A DNA stretch of 64,000 nt, from the NCBI RefSeq assembly GCF_000577335.1, contig NZ_CBYL010000010.1, positions 22,809-86,808 on the forward strand. The letters are read 5' to 3'. This DNA is from Faecalispora jeddahensis. GTDB taxonomy: Bacteria > Bacillota > Clostridia > Oscillospirales > Acutalibacteraceae. Below, one piece after another: positions 1-8,886 of the stretch (the first letter of the stretch is position 1; each line of letters opens with the position of its first letter). A model generated the notes under the pieces. It was given only the letters and a program-made list of their open reading frames with translations, was not told the DNA's origin and ran no database searches. The translations under genes were made by a program, and so were the position numbers.

Positions 1-7
1 AAATGCA

Positions 8-895
8 ATGATTTTTCGCACGGATTTGGCGATTGAAGCCACCGAAACGATTACGCATCCGTTCCCGGATATTTCACAGACCGAGGAGCAGCACGGCAGC
101 TGTAAAATTACGCGCATCCGGGTAGAGGGGCCAGAGGGAGCAAAGCAGCTGAACAAGGAAATGGGAAATTATGTTACTCTTGAAATGCCCCCGATTTCAG
201 ACACGGTAGATCTGGAGGATGAGTGTCAGGAGCTTTTGCGCAAGGAAATCTCGGCTCTGCTGCCGGAGGAGGGCCTTGTGCTGGTGGCGGGGCTTGGCAA
301 CCGGCAGATTACGCCGGACGCGCTCGGCCCGCAGACAACGGCGCGGGTGCTTGCCACACGGCATATTAAAGGTGAACTTGCGCGGGTAACAGGGCTGACC
401 GGCCTGCGCGGCGCAGCGGTGATCACTCCCGGCGTGCTGGGCGATACCGGTCTTGAAACGGTGGAGTTTTTGCAGGGAATCTGCAAGCAGCTGCATCCTA
501 GCGCAGTTGTGGTGATCGATGCACTTGCCGCGCGCAGTCTGGCCAGACTTGGCTGTACCGTGCAGCTGAGCGATACCGGTATTTCCCCCGGCGAGGGAGT
601 GGGAAACCTGCGCCCGCGCATCGACCAGCACACGATGGGCGTGCCGGTGATCGGCATCGGTGTTCCCACCGTGGTGGATGTGGAAACACTGGCGCTCGAT
701 TTGTTTGGGGGCGACCGCATCCGCACAGAGCGGAGCGAAGAAAAGCTGACGCCGCGCGGCGCGCGCATGGTGGTCACGCCCAGAGAGATCGATCTGCTGG
801 TATCCAGAGCCGCCCAAATGCTGGCCATGGGAATCAACCGTGCGCTGAATCCAAGCCTTTCTGTAGAGGATCTGACAATGCTGACCGCACCGTAA
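8..895 (+). CDS. gpr: Germination protease GPR (spore endopeptidase)
   Basis: GPR is the aspartic-type endopeptidase that degrades small acid-soluble spore proteins (SASP) during germination. It is made as a zymogen in the developing spore. The protein starts with the family block FRTDLAIEA and keeps the core blocks GLGNRQITPDALGP (residues about 96-109), ITPGVLGDTG, VVIDALAARSLARL and QLSDTGISPGEGVGN. The C-terminal MVVTPREIDLLV is also typical. It has 295 residues, somewhat short for the family. The reading frame stays open to the left edge of the window (codons AAT GCA before the ATG), so the true start and part of the propeptide may lie outside. spoIIP follows 64 bases downstream on the same strand, the usual gpr-spoIIP pair. 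Identity is secure; only the 5' end is uncertain. Confidence 0.95.
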   Translation: MIFRTDLAIEATETITHPFPDISQTEEQHGSCKITRIRVEGPEGAKQLNKEMGNYVTLEMPPISDTVDLEDECQELLRKEISALLPEEGLVLVAGLGNRQITPDALGPQTTARVLATRHIKGELARVTGLTGLRGAAVITPGVLGDTGLETVEFLQGICKQLHPSAVVVIDALAARSLARLGCTVQLSDTGISPGEGVGNLRPRIDQHTMGVPVIGIGVPTVVDVETLALDLFGGDRIRTERSEEKLTPRGARMVVTPREIDLLVSRAAQMLAMGINRALNPSLSVEDLTMLTAP

Positions 896-959
896 GCGAA
901 AGGTATATCCCCAAGCGTTGACGCATACCAATAGATAGAGTCTGTTTGGGGAGAAGCAT

Positions 960-2126
960 ATGAAGATTATCAATTTCAAAAAGAAAAAAAGAGGCGGAAG
1001 CTCGCCGCTGCGCAATGCGGCGGCTCTGGTGGTTGCCGTGATTTCCGTCGCCTGTTTTATCTCACGCCTTGGGCCGCAGGTGCTGGCCCAAAGAGAAGCG
1101 GCAGCGCTGGCTGCCGCCGGATTCATTATGCCCGACGGCGCGACGGCGCTTTTGCGTACAGGCCTTACGGAAGAGGATATCGATCAAAATCCTGAAACGG
1201 AGCACAACCAGCCGGAGGAATCCTCCGAAGCGGTGCGCGACCCGGCAGAGGTTGAGAGCTCCTCTCCCTCTTCTTCAGCGCAGGAAAGCAGCTCGCAGAC
1301 CTCGTCGGCACAAAGCCAGGCGCCCGCGGTCAGCGGCTCCGGCGCACCGATTCAAGAGCTGGCGATTCAGAACTCCGGCGTACAGTATGGGAATATTTTT
1401 GTAAAAAATACCAACCAAAATCACAAAATTGACATTAAAGCTGAATTAGAAAAACAACCTGCGGTCAAAATACAAACAGACAGCAAGCCGCAGGTGCTGA
1501 TTTATCACACGCACACGACGGAGGCTTATTTGCTGCAGGAGGCCACTTCGGTTCCGGCCGGTTCCGAAAGCAGAAGCACAGACGGTACCCGCAGTGTGGT
1601 GATGGTGGGCAACGCGATCGCAGCACAGCTGAAAGCGGTGGGGATCGGCGTGGTGCACGATACGACCATCCACGATTCCCCGGCATACAATGGCTCCTAC
1701 AACCGTTCGAAGCAGACCATGGCCAAAAATTTGAAGCAGTATCCCAGCATTCAGGTCACTCTGGATATTCACCGCGATTCTATGACGACCTCGAACGGAA
1801 CACGGTATAAGCCCACGGCAGTGATCAACGGAAAAAAAGCGGCGCAGGTCATGATTTTATCGGGCTGCGACGACGACGGTACCCTCGGGTTCCCGGACTG
1901 GGAATATAATCTGCGCCTGGGCGTGCGGGTTCAGAAGCAGCTGTCGGATTTGTACCCAGGATTGGCGCGGCCCCTCAATTTCTGTCCGCGTCAATACAAT
2001 CTGAATATGACAAAGGGGTCTTTGCTGGTCGAAGTCGGTACCGAGGTCAACACGCTGGACGAAGCGGTTTATTCCGGCGAGCTGTTCGGCGCGGCCCTTG
2101 CCAAAACGCTTTTGGGGCTGAAGTAA
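960..2126 (+). CDS. spoIIP: Stage II sporulation protein P (SpoIIP)
   Basis: SpoIIP is the membrane-anchored peptidoglycan amidase/endopeptidase that, with SpoIID and SpoIIM, thins septal cell wall and drives engulfment in sporulation. The 388-residue protein has a basic N-terminus (KKKKR) and one membrane segment at about residues 20-40. A Ser/Gln-rich linker runs from about 85 to 130. The catalytic domain carries VLIYHTHTTEAYLL (metal-binding His), DIHRDSM and LLVEVGTEVNTLDEA. The start ATG follows GGGGAGAAGC. Its place just after gpr matches Bacillus and Clostridia. The linker is Ser-rich like two other surface proteins in this window. Confidence 0.95.
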   Translation: MKIINFKKKKRGGSSPLRNAAALVVAVISVACFISRLGPQVLAQREAAALAAAGFIMPDGATALLRTGLTEEDIDQNPETEHNQPEESSEAVRDPAEVESSSPSSSAQESSSQTSSAQSQAPAVSGSGAPIQELAIQNSGVQYGNIFVKNTNQNHKIDIKAELEKQPAVKIQTDSKPQVLIYHTHTTEAYLLQEATSVPAGSESRSTDGTRSVVMVGNAIAAQLKAVGIGVVHDTTIHDSPAYNGSYNRSKQTMAKNLKQYPSIQVTLDIHRDSMTTSNGTRYKPTAVINGKKAAQVMILSGCDDDGTLGFPDWEYNLRLGVRVQKQLSDLYPGLARPLNFCPRQYNLNMTKGSLLVEVGTEVNTLDEAVYSGELFGAALAKTLLGLK

Positions 2127-2231
2127 ATCCTCTGTCTTATATTGTATAACCGGTCATTTCTTCCTCTTCTTCGGCAGGGGAAGAAATGACGTCTTTTCAA
2201 GTGGTATTTCAAATCAAAAGGAGAAGCAATC

Positions 2232-2549
2232 GTGAAGGATGTGAAAGAAAGGCGCTGCTTTTGGGCGTCATTTTTTACAACGCTCTGCCTGATCATGTTG
2301 GTGTGCGGAATTATTACCGTAGATTACCAGACCGCGCGGGTCGGCTTTGGGCAGAGCCAGCCGCTGATTCAGGTACTGGTGAGCGAAGAGAAAACCAGCC
2401 TGAGCATCCATGTTCTGGGAGCGGGCGGAGAATGGGATATTACCGCGCTGGATCAATGGGTTCAGAACGCGGAAAACGTGGTGGTAACGGCTGTGGAAGA
2501 GGGTCAGAAGCTCCTGGAACAGATTCCGTTACAAAAAGCTTACAAATAA
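2232..2549 (+). CDS. Small single-pass membrane protein, unknown
   Basis: I do not recognise this 105-residue protein. A basic N-terminus (MKDVKERR) is followed by one hydrophobic segment at about residues 10-30, then a short extracytoplasmic domain that is rich in Val and Glu near its end. The start is GTG, set by an AAAAGGAG ribosome binding site 8-14 bases upstream; no ATG start fits better. It lies about 100 bases after spoIIP and 110 before the next gene, all on one strand. That makes co-transcription with the sporulation genes possible, but this is inference. No enzyme motif is visible. Confidence 0.7.
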   Translation: MKDVKERRCFWASFFTTLCLIMLVCGIITVDYQTARVGFGQSQPLIQVLVSEEKTSLSIHVLGAGGEWDITALDQWVQNAENVVVTAVEEGQKLLEQIPLQKAYK

Positions 2550-2659
2550 GTTCAAAGATTGCTTTTTACGACGATTTTTGCTATACTGATTCGTGTAAAA
2601 AAGACAGCAGGCTTTGGAATACAGGACCAGTGTAGGAATAATCGATGGAGGAATCGCGC

Positions 2660-3343
2660 ATGTTCAGAAGAAAACAGGTAATGGTGTCTATGCTGACGCT
2701 GATACTGGGCTTTTCCCTCATTTGTACACCGGTTCTGGCGACCTCAACGGAGCCGGCCACAAGTGGACAAGGCCAGTCTCAGACAAACCCGGGTGACACG
2801 GGCTCCGTACCGGGCAGCACGCCGGGGCAGCAAAGCTCTTCGGCTCCGGCCAGCAGCGCGCCGCCAGCTCAGGAATCTTCTTCCGCTGTAAGCAGCAAAC
2901 CGGCAAGCTCGTCTTCCTCTCCGGCGTCCTCCAAGACGACGTCGTCCCGCAGTACTTCCTCCAAATCGACGACAAAGAAAAAGGTCGTGTCGTCGCAGGC
3001 TTCTTCCTCTGAGATTTCCAGCAGTGAGATCGGGGAGTTCTGGGGCGTTTCAGAGGTTTCTTCTTCTGGCATTTCTCTGCCGCCGGCCGGTTCAGTCAGC
3101 GAGGTGGATAATCTGATCGCCTCAGGCGTGGAGGTTCAAACGCCGAAAACCATGAACTGGTGGGGGGTTCTCTCCTGGGCACTGATCGGCCTTGGGATTC
3201 TGATCGTTGTGATCGTATTGCTCAGCACTCTTCGCAGACCGCCTCCGGGTGGGCCGGGCCGCAAGCGTTATCGCCGCCATCCGTTCCCAACGAAGAAAAA
3301 GCGTCTGCTCAACGATAAATACTATCGTAATAAATACTATTAA
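2660..3343 (+). CDS. Ser-rich cell-surface protein with C-terminal membrane anchor
   Basis: The predicted protein (227 residues from this start) has a signal peptide (FRRKQVMVSMLTLILGFSL, cleavage near VLA-TS). A long low-complexity Ser/Pro/Thr/Lys stretch covers about residues 30-130. A single membrane segment sits at about 172-195 (WALIGLGILIVVIVLL). The basic cytoplasmic tail is rich in Arg/Lys/Tyr and ends in YYRNKYY. The in-frame ATG at 2645 overlaps the GGAGGA box at 2647-2652, so the ATG at 2660 is the better start. The layout resembles a stalk or anchor protein; no catalytic domain is seen. A strong terminator follows directly. Confidence 0.75.
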   Translation: MFRRKQVMVSMLTLILGFSLICTPVLATSTEPATSGQGQSQTNPGDTGSVPGSTPGQQSSSAPASSAPPAQESSSAVSSKPASSSSSPASSKTTSSRSTSSKSTTKKKVVSSQASSSEISSSEIGEFWGVSEVSSSGISLPPAGSVSEVDNLIASGVEVQTPKTMNWWGVLSWALIGLGILIVVIVLLSTLRRPPPGGPGRKRYRRHPFPTKKKRLLNDKYYRNKYY

Positions 3344-3349
3344 TGAAAA

Positions 3350-3380
3350 CGCCTCCGGCTGGTTCCGGAGGCGCCTTTTT
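3350..3380 (+). terminator. Rho-independent terminator
   Basis: The inverted repeat CGCCTCCGG/CCGGAGGCG has a 6-base loop and is followed by CCTTTTTG. It ends the gpr-spoIIP-surface protein run. Confidence 0.85.
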
Positions 3381-3414
3381 GTTCCGTTTTTCAGGGAAAA
3401 ACACTTTTCGTCTG

Positions 3415-3532
3415 AATAGAGGGGGCGATTTGATGTAAAGCAAATCCCTTGTGGAGAGAAGGGGTTCCGGCAGTTTTACTGGGTCAAACGGTAAAAACCA
3501 ACAGGGAAAGCGAAACTGGGGCTTCCTCTATC
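3415..3532 (+). ncRNA. Candidate structured RNA, unassigned
   Basis: This ~118-base stretch lies between two convergent genes and has no coding signal. It is closed by ATAGAGG (3416-3422) and CCTCTAT (3525-3531). Inside are GATTTG/CAAATC, CCCTT/AAGGG and GTTTTAC/GTAAAAAC pairings. A weak hairpin with T-runs follows at 3556-3600. It matches no riboswitch family I know by sequence. The strand and the RNA nature are inferred from base pairing only. Confidence 0.35.
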
Positions 3533-3615
3533 TGTAAAGTGGAAATACTTACCAATTAGAAATAGCCTATTTTTCTGGCTTTTGCCTGTTTTTGATTTTT
3601 CTATCTGTCAGAGCA

Positions 3616-3653
3616 AAGAAAAAGGGGAATCCGCCGCAGGCGGATTCCCCTTA
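3616..3653 (-). terminator. Terminator of the PhzF-like gene
   Basis: A perfect 12-bp stem (GGGGAATCCGCC/GGCGGATTCCCC, 3-base loop) is followed on the minus strand by CTTTTTCTTT. It lies directly after the stop codon of the minus-strand gene. Confidence 0.9.
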
Positions 3654-3654
3654 C

Positions 3655-4560
3655 TTATAATTCCAGTTCTGCGCGGAACACGATCACGGCGCTTCCCGAA
3701 ATCCGGATTTCCACCGGCTCCTTGTTTTGCAGGTCGACTTCTACCGTAATGATTCCGGCCCGGCCGATGGCCTTGCCCTGCAATACGGAAAAACGCAGCT
3801 GCCCGTCTGTCGGCTGCTGGAATCCGTAGTGGGCCAGATACCCGCCCAGCGGTCCGTTTGCGTTGCCGGTAACGGGGTCCTCGCGCACGCCGCTGATGGG
3901 TGCAAACATTCTGCCGCAGTACAGGTAGTCGGCGTTTTGCGGCGCCGGTGCGAATACATAATAGCCGTTGCAGCCGATTTTTTCGCTCAGGCGGCAGAGC
4001 GCGTCCCAATCCGGCTCCAGATTGTCGAGAACCTCCTCATCCAGAATCGGAACTATGATTTTGCCGAACCCAGTAGAAACCTCCTGAATTGGCCAGCGCT
4101 CGCGCAGCTGCTCGGGGGAAAGGCGAAGCGCGGCACAAAGCTCCTGCTTTTGCGCCTCATCAAACGGAAGCCCCAGGCGGAAAAGCCCCTGTGTCATCGA
4201 AATACGGATGGAGTCGCTCTCGCGCATAATATCAACGGGCAGGATTCCCGCGCCGATTTTCTGCATGATCCGCCCGGACGGCAGGTTCTGTTCCAGCGCG
4301 CGCACATAGTGGGCCGCAACCGTGGCGTGGCCGCACATGGGTACCTCGCGTACCGGTGTGAAGAAGCGCACCTCTACGTCATACTCCGGGGAGTCAGAGG
4401 AAAAAACAAAGGCCGTTTCCGAATTGTTCAGCTCCCTTGCGATCTCCTGCATTTGAAATTCCGTCAGACCATCCGCGTCCAGCACAACACCGGCGGGATT
4501 CCCCCGAAACCGCTGTTCGGTGAAGGCATCAACCTGATACAAATGGTATTTTTTTGACAT
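3655..4560 (-). CDS. PhzF family isomerase/epimerase-like protein
   Basis: The protein belongs to the PhzF/diaminopimelate-epimerase-fold family of cytoplasmic enzymes that act without cofactor. It has 301 residues, the usual length. Family marks are QVDAFTEQRFRGNPAGVVLD at the N-terminus, the conserved Glu in NNSETAFVF (about residue 48), VREVPMCGHATVAAHYV, and DPVTGNANGPLGGYLAHYG in the second half. Start: ATG preceded by CAGGAGGG. The real substrate of most PhzF paralogues is unknown, so no phenazine role is implied. It is monocistronic with its own terminator. It has an upstream leader of up to 280 bases that contains a CCGGAG/CTCCGG hairpin. Confidence 0.88.
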   Translation of the reverse strand: MSKKYHLYQVDAFTEQRFRGNPAGVVLDADGLTEFQMQEIARELNNSETAFVFSSDSPEYDVEVRFFTPVREVPMCGHATVAAHYVRALEQNLPSGRIMQKIGAGILPVDIMRESDSIRISMTQGLFRLGLPFDEAQKQELCAALRLSPEQLRERWPIQEVSTGFGKIIVPILDEEVLDNLEPDWDALCRLSEKIGCNGYYVFAPAPQNADYLYCGRMFAPISGVREDPVTGNANGPLGGYLAHYGFQQPTDGQLRFSVLQGKAIGRAGIITVEVDLQNKEPVEIRISGSAVIVFRAELEL

Positions 4561-4848
4561 GTTTTTCCCTCCTGTAATAAATTCCGTCTCTTTTTTGAAG
4601 GCTTATGCTGAAATTCAGCGAACCGTACCGGAGTGGCTCCGGCGCGGAAAGCGTAAAAAACACCTACTTTGGGAGTGTGACTCTGCCTGCTTTCGGTCGA
4701 AATCGTTCGAAGAAACCACACGCAGCGGAAAAATATGAGGTAAAAGGATGGGAAGCTGCTGATTTTGATAAATATGAAATACAATATGTATATTTCGTCG
4801 GGAATTATCCGATCAGTAACATGGATTGTCCGGTTTTGCAGAGCCGGG

Positions 4849-4908
4849 GCGAAAAACAAAGAAACCCGCAGGCTGTATTCAGAAAAGACTCAGAGTACAC
4901 GGGTTTCT
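4849..4908 (-). terminator. Probable terminator downstream of the TauE/SafE gene
   Basis: On the minus strand a long imperfect hairpin (outer stem GAAACCCG/CGGGTTTC, 4861-4868 with 4900-4907) is followed by TTTGTTTTT. It sits about 130 bases after the stop of the exporter gene. Confidence 0.65.
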
Positions 4909-5040
4909 CCGCCATCCGGCAGTATCTGTTTTTTGTATTGGTAAGTCTATAAATTTCTTAAAAAGTATTATTTGTGTTACGTTCTGTATATTTTATAGAA
5001 AGTTATCCTATTTGGATACAATTGATCTTACTTTGGAGAA

Positions 5041-5820
5041 TTATGAGGGCAGAACGATGTCGTATGCCACCTTGCAGAACAGAAGAACCAAAGAAACGAT
5101 CAGCATTGGTCGAATCACCTTGGTGTTATAGCGCAGAGCCAATCCGGAGCCGATGTAATTACCCAGAATGCCGAACAGCGCGCCCGGCAGACCCAGAACA
5201 AATAGTACCTTACCGGCCAGCGCAAAGGTTAACAGTGAAGAGATGTTGGACATCAGGTTGACCACCTTCGCATTTCCAGAGGCTGTGGTGGAATCAAAAC
5301 GGGTCAGCCCGGTGAACAGAAAGATCAAAAACGTACCGGTGCCGGGGCCGAAAAATCCGTCGTAGGTACCGATCACAAAGCCGATGCCCATGGACAGCGC
5401 CGTCAGCAGCGAGGGATTGAGCAAAGTGTGTTCATCTGTTTCACCGTGATTTTTTTTCTTCTTTTTCAATGTAATAAAGGCGATGACAGGCAGGACGCCA
5501 AGCAGCAGGTAGCGCAGATATTCTTCGTTCAGCACCATGTTCAGCCGCGCCCCAAGCACCGCGCCGAACAGTGCCATCACGCCCGCGATCCCTGCAGTGC
5601 GCAGGTGGATTTTTCCACCCCGAAGGTAGCGGATGGTCGCCGTGAGTGTACCGGCTGTGGAAGACAGCTTGTTTGTTCCCATCGCAAGGTGAGGGGGCAG
5701 GCCAATGGCAAGATATGCAGGAAGTGTGATCAGCCCGCCACCGCCGGAGATGGAATCAATAAATCCCCCCAGAAACGTGCAGGTACACACAACGATAATT
5801 TGCAGCAGTAAGTCATCCAT
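5041..5820 (-). CDS. TauE/SafE family membrane exporter
   Basis: This 259-residue integral membrane protein belongs to the TauE/SafE (DUF81) family, whose members are linked to export of sulfite, sulfoacetate or other small organic anions. The start holds the family motif GGFIDSISGGGGLITLPAYL and the GTNKLSSTAGTLTA block at about residues 48-61. Seven to eight hydrophobic segments follow. The second family repeat shows as GTYDGFFGPGTGTFL. It starts at an ATG with AAAAGGAG upstream. It is a single-gene unit; neighbours do not indicate the substrate. Confidence 0.88.
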   Translation of the reverse strand: MDDLLLQIIVVCTCTFLGGFIDSISGGGGLITLPAYLAIGLPPHLAMGTNKLSSTAGTLTATIRYLRGGKIHLRTAGIAGVMALFGAVLGARLNMVLNEEYLRYLLLGVLPVIAFITLKKKKKNHGETDEHTLLNPSLLTALSMGIGFVIGTYDGFFGPGTGTFLIFLFTGLTRFDSTTASGNAKVVNLMSNISSLLTFALAGKVLFVLGLPGALFGILGNYIGSGLALRYNTKVIRPMLIVSLVLLFCKVAYDIVLPS

Positions 5821-5914
5821 GTCATTCGCTCCTTTTGGCTGTTCCGCATAGGCCCTTGGCCATATGATTCAGATTATAGCATAAATATCGATGCAGGCCC
5901 CAAAACTGCCTGAA

Positions 5915-5967
5915 ATATTCAATGTGAAAGTTTCGCTCCGGTTCGCGGCGTGAGATGATGATATCAT
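5915..5967 (-). repeat. Fold-back repeat, copy 1 (internally deleted)
   Basis: This copy keeps ATTCAATG, the GAAAGTTTCGCTCC hairpin part, CGGCGTGAG and a degenerate ATGATATCAT end. It has lost the CTCTCAG segment. The family is described under copy 4. Confidence 0.55.
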
Positions 5968-6020
5968 CCAATCAGAAACAAGCGTTTAGCAGTTCCGCTT
6001 GTTTTAGAAACCACCAAGCT

Positions 6021-6084
6021 GATGATTCAATGTTCTCTCAGTCGCCCGAAGCTTTGCTTCGGTTTGCGACGTGAGGTTATTATA
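6021..6084 (-). repeat. Fold-back repeat, copy 2
   Basis: Core order on the plus strand: GATGATTCAATG, TTCTCTCAG, stem GTCGC/GCGAC around CCGAAGC/GCTTCGG, GTGAGGTTATTATA. The GTCGC/GCGAC stem differs from copy 4 (CCGC/GCGG), yet both halves changed together. Confidence 0.75.
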
Positions 6085-6254
6085 GCGGAATTCGCCGGGG
6101 ACTACAATAGAAAATTGCTTTTGGTGAAATATAAAAAATCATAAGAGATCATAGAGAAAAATGATAGATGTATCGAAGCGCGAAAAATAAGCGCTTCTTT
6201 TATAGGTATGTGGCACTTTTGAGCTTGGTGAATTGAAGTGCGGAAAGAATCGGC

Positions 6255-6290
6255 GCAAAAATTCCCGCCGCAGCAACATGCGGCGGGAAA
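6255..6290 (-). terminator. Terminator of the FtsA-like gene
   Basis: The stem TTCCCGCCGCA/TGCGGCGGGAA is followed on the minus strand by TTTTTG, 10 bases after the stop codon. Confidence 0.85.
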
Positions 6291-6299
6291 GCAGCGTAT

Positions 6300-8603
6300 T
6301 CAGGAATTCCTGATCTGACCGTCCCAATAGATTTCTACCTCGTCTCCGTCTTTGAGCGGCTCCAGATAACCGGCTTCGTGCCCATTGACGCGCAGAACAA
6401 TCGATCCCTGCGGCGTAGTAAGGTCGACATCCACCAGATTCAGCGTGTCGATCAGGCAATAGGGGGAGCGGTCTGTTTTTCCGTCCAGCCGAACGGCACG
6501 CCCATTTAGAATCACAAGGACGGGCGGTGTAGTCGGCTGCGGCGCTTGCTCCTGCGGCGGGGCAGGGTTTTCTTCCGCGGCGTGTTCGGCGGAATGGGTC
6601 TGCGGCGGTTCTGGCAACAGCCCGACAGTACTCGGTACCTGTGGTTCCGGCGCCTTTTTCTGCGCAAGGCGCATGGCCTCCTGTGCGAGCAGATCCGCCA
6701 GATCCGGCTGCATTGCGGTTGTCTGCGGCTTCACCGGCTCGGCAGGAGCAAAAACGGACTGCGGCTCCTCGGGCAGAGATTCCGTTTCTTCCGGTAAGGA
6801 TGTTTCGGATTTCTCCCACTTTATGGGTTCGATCCGGTCGCCGGACCGCAGCGGCGTGTGCGGGGGAACCGCATCTCCGTTCACCAGGAAAGGCGTTCCC
6901 TCCGGCACACCGGCAAAGGATAACAACTGCTCCAGTGTGCTGACAGGCCGGGTACGCACCCGGTCGCGGGCGTGGATGGCCTGCTCCGGCGTGCCGGGCT
7001 GGCCGTTGACCATGGCGCGCAGACCGAGGGCGATCTCTTCACCGCCCAGAAAAACCGTTCCGGGAGAGTGCAGGTCGATCACCTCGCCCAGCGTGAGCGC
7101 GGCATCCCTGCCGTTCTGCGCCGGTTCAAAAAGAATGGAATCTCCCGCCCGCACTGTGTCGGAGAGGGACGCATCCTTTCCGTTGAGCTGTATTTTGGCC
7201 AGCGTAGGGTGTCCGCCGTAGATTACTTTGTTTTCTCCGTCGAGCTCAAATACCAGGCTTTTACCGGAGCGCCCCATCATCTGATCGTGCCGCCAGCCGT
7301 TCATGAGAAGAACGTCCAGCACTGAAAGGCTGTTGCTGCGGAACAGCTTGGCCCTTGCGCCGTTGAGAAGGATCGTAAAGCTGTCGCTGATCAGATTCAG
7401 CGCGGAGGAAACAGCGATCCCCAGCGGCGTTGCAAACTCGGGGGTCGTCAGCGACGGATCGGCCTTGGTCAGGTAAGTGGAAAAATTCCGTCCGCCCAGC
7501 GCGACGCGGGCAGGAGGAAGCTCCAAAAGCTCCGCCACGCAGGCGCACAGGCCCGGCAGCTTACTGCCGCCGCCCACCAGGAATACGGCGCTTGGCGCTT
7601 CGCCGTTCGCTTTCAGAATCTGCTGGCTGATTTCTTCCGCCAAACGCCGCAGCACGGGGGCAACCTTTTCTTTCAGCTCCGCCATTGAAACCTGCTGTTC
7701 CAGACCCAGAATATCCTGAAACGAAACGTCTTCCTCCTGCCCCAGCTTCATCTTGATTTTCTCCGCAGTGGGGAAATCCACCAGGTATTCCCGCATCAGC
7801 GCTTCGGTGATCTCGTCGCCCGCGATGGTAGCCATCGTGTAGCCCACCACGCCGCCGTCTTTTGACACGGCAATATCCGAGGTTCCCGCGCCGATATCGA
7901 CCAAAGCGAGGTTTAAAAGGCGAAGGCTCTGCGGAATCGCCGCGTTCATGGCGGCGATCGGCTCCAGTGTCAGGCTTGCAACCTCAAGGCCGCACTTCTG
8001 CATGGCGGAGTACAGGCTGTCCACCACCTCGCGCGGCAGGAATGTCGCGATCACGTCCGCCGCAAGCTGCTGGCCGCGGTGGTCGAGCAGACTTGCCAGG
8101 GGGTAGTTGTCCAGCAGGTAGCGCGACACGGAATACCCCACCAGATAAAACACGGAGCGGCTGTCCTCTTCGAAAGGGGGCGAAAATTCCTGCTCCGCCT
8201 GTTGTACTGCTCCGGCCTCAAGCCGGCACAGGATTTCGGGAGTGATCACCTGCGGGCTTTGCAGATCCAGCTCAAAATGCACCTCGCAGGTGCGCAGTGC
8301 GCGGCCGGCCGCCGCCACACAGACCCGCTTTAACGGGTAGCCCACCCGGGCCTCAAGCCGGCTTTTGACCAGCCCTGCCACACGGCTCACCTGCTCAATA
8401 TCTTCGATCTGCCCGTCGATCATCGCGCGCTTTTCGTGCTCCGCGATTTCCACGGCACAAACCTCAAGCCGCTCGCCCCGGGGCAGGCCCACAATGCCGA
8501 TGACGCTGCGGGTGCCGATATCCAGCGCAAACACATAGTTTTCCGGCGGGATTTTCTCTCCGGAATCCGTGGCCGGCAGACCCGCCTGGTTTTCTTCTTG
8601 CAT
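6300..8603 (-). CDS. FtsA/actin-fold ATPase with long C-terminal extension
   Basis: The N-terminal ~390 residues form an FtsA/MreB-type actin-fold domain: VFALDIGTRSVIGIV (phosphate 1), LALVDIGAGTSDIAV (phosphate 2) and AVFLVGGGSKLPGL (adenosine). The remaining ~375 residues are not part of normal FtsA (about 410-430 residues). They contain repeated short units with LNG or VNG followed by GD (LNGKDASLSDTVRAGDSI, VNGDAVPPHTPLRSGDRI, VNGHEAGYLEPLKDGDEV). An Ala/Pro/Gln-rich linker precedes the last unit. I read these as small beta-grasp-like repeats. Start: the ATG at 8603 has GGAGGT 7 bases upstream, better than the ATG at 8636. It is distinct from the division-operon ftsA in having no ftsZ neighbour. 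Confidence 0.82.
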   Translation of the reverse strand: MQEENQAGLPATDSGEKIPPENYVFALDIGTRSVIGIVGLPRGERLEVCAVEIAEHEKRAMIDGQIEDIEQVSRVAGLVKSRLEARVGYPLKRVCVAAAGRALRTCEVHFELDLQSPQVITPEILCRLEAGAVQQAEQEFSPPFEEDSRSVFYLVGYSVSRYLLDNYPLASLLDHRGQQLAADVIATFLPREVVDSLYSAMQKCGLEVASLTLEPIAAMNAAIPQSLRLLNLALVDIGAGTSDIAVSKDGGVVGYTMATIAGDEITEALMREYLVDFPTAEKIKMKLGQEEDVSFQDILGLEQQVSMAELKEKVAPVLRRLAEEISQQILKANGEAPSAVFLVGGGSKLPGLCACVAELLELPPARVALGGRNFSTYLTKADPSLTTPEFATPLGIAVSSALNLISDSFTILLNGARAKLFRSNSLSVLDVLLMNGWRHDQMMGRSGKSLVFELDGENKVIYGGHPTLAKIQLNGKDASLSDTVRAGDSILFEPAQNGRDAALTLGEVIDLHSPGTVFLGGEEIALGLRAMVNGQPGTPEQAIHARDRVRTRPVSTLEQLLSFAGVPEGTPFLVNGDAVPPHTPLRSGDRIEPIKWEKSETSLPEETESLPEEPQSVFAPAEPVKPQTTAMQPDLADLLAQEAMRLAQKKAPEPQVPSTVGLLPEPPQTHSAEHAAEENPAPPQEQAPQPTTPPVLVILNGRAVRLDGKTDRSPYCLIDTLNLVDVDLTTPQGSIVLRVNGHEAGYLEPLKDGDEVEIYWDGQIRNS

Positions 8604-8746
8604 GAAAAAGACCTCCGCTTCTTCTGTGTTCGCCAAATTTAAACCAAATCATACCATATATATTACAATAAGAAAGGGAAAAATGCAATTATTCCGGGTC
8701 TGGAATGCCCCGTCGAATCAGCAAAAAAACAAAACTCCACAGATGC

Positions 8747-8775
8747 TGGACAGAATACGACAAAGATGATATGAT
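8747..8775 (+). promoter_or_regulatory. Sigma-A promoter for the potassium-uptake genes
   Basis: TGGACA (8747-8752), 17-base spacer and TATGAT (8770-8775), with TG one base before the -10 (extended -10). The first TrkA-like gene begins 111 bases downstream. Confidence 0.6.
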
Positions 8776-8886
8776 GGTGCTGTTATCAGGCGGAAAGCCC
8801 CGGGCGCGGCGCAGTTTTGCGTATTGCTTTGGGGCGGTTATTTGTTTTGGTTGATTGTTGATTCGAAAGAACCGGAGGGAAAGTCA

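Noticed and set aside
4605..4952. Possible gene upstream of the PhzF-like gene
   Set aside because: The frame has no ribosome binding site, overlaps a terminator hairpin and has no recognisable domain.
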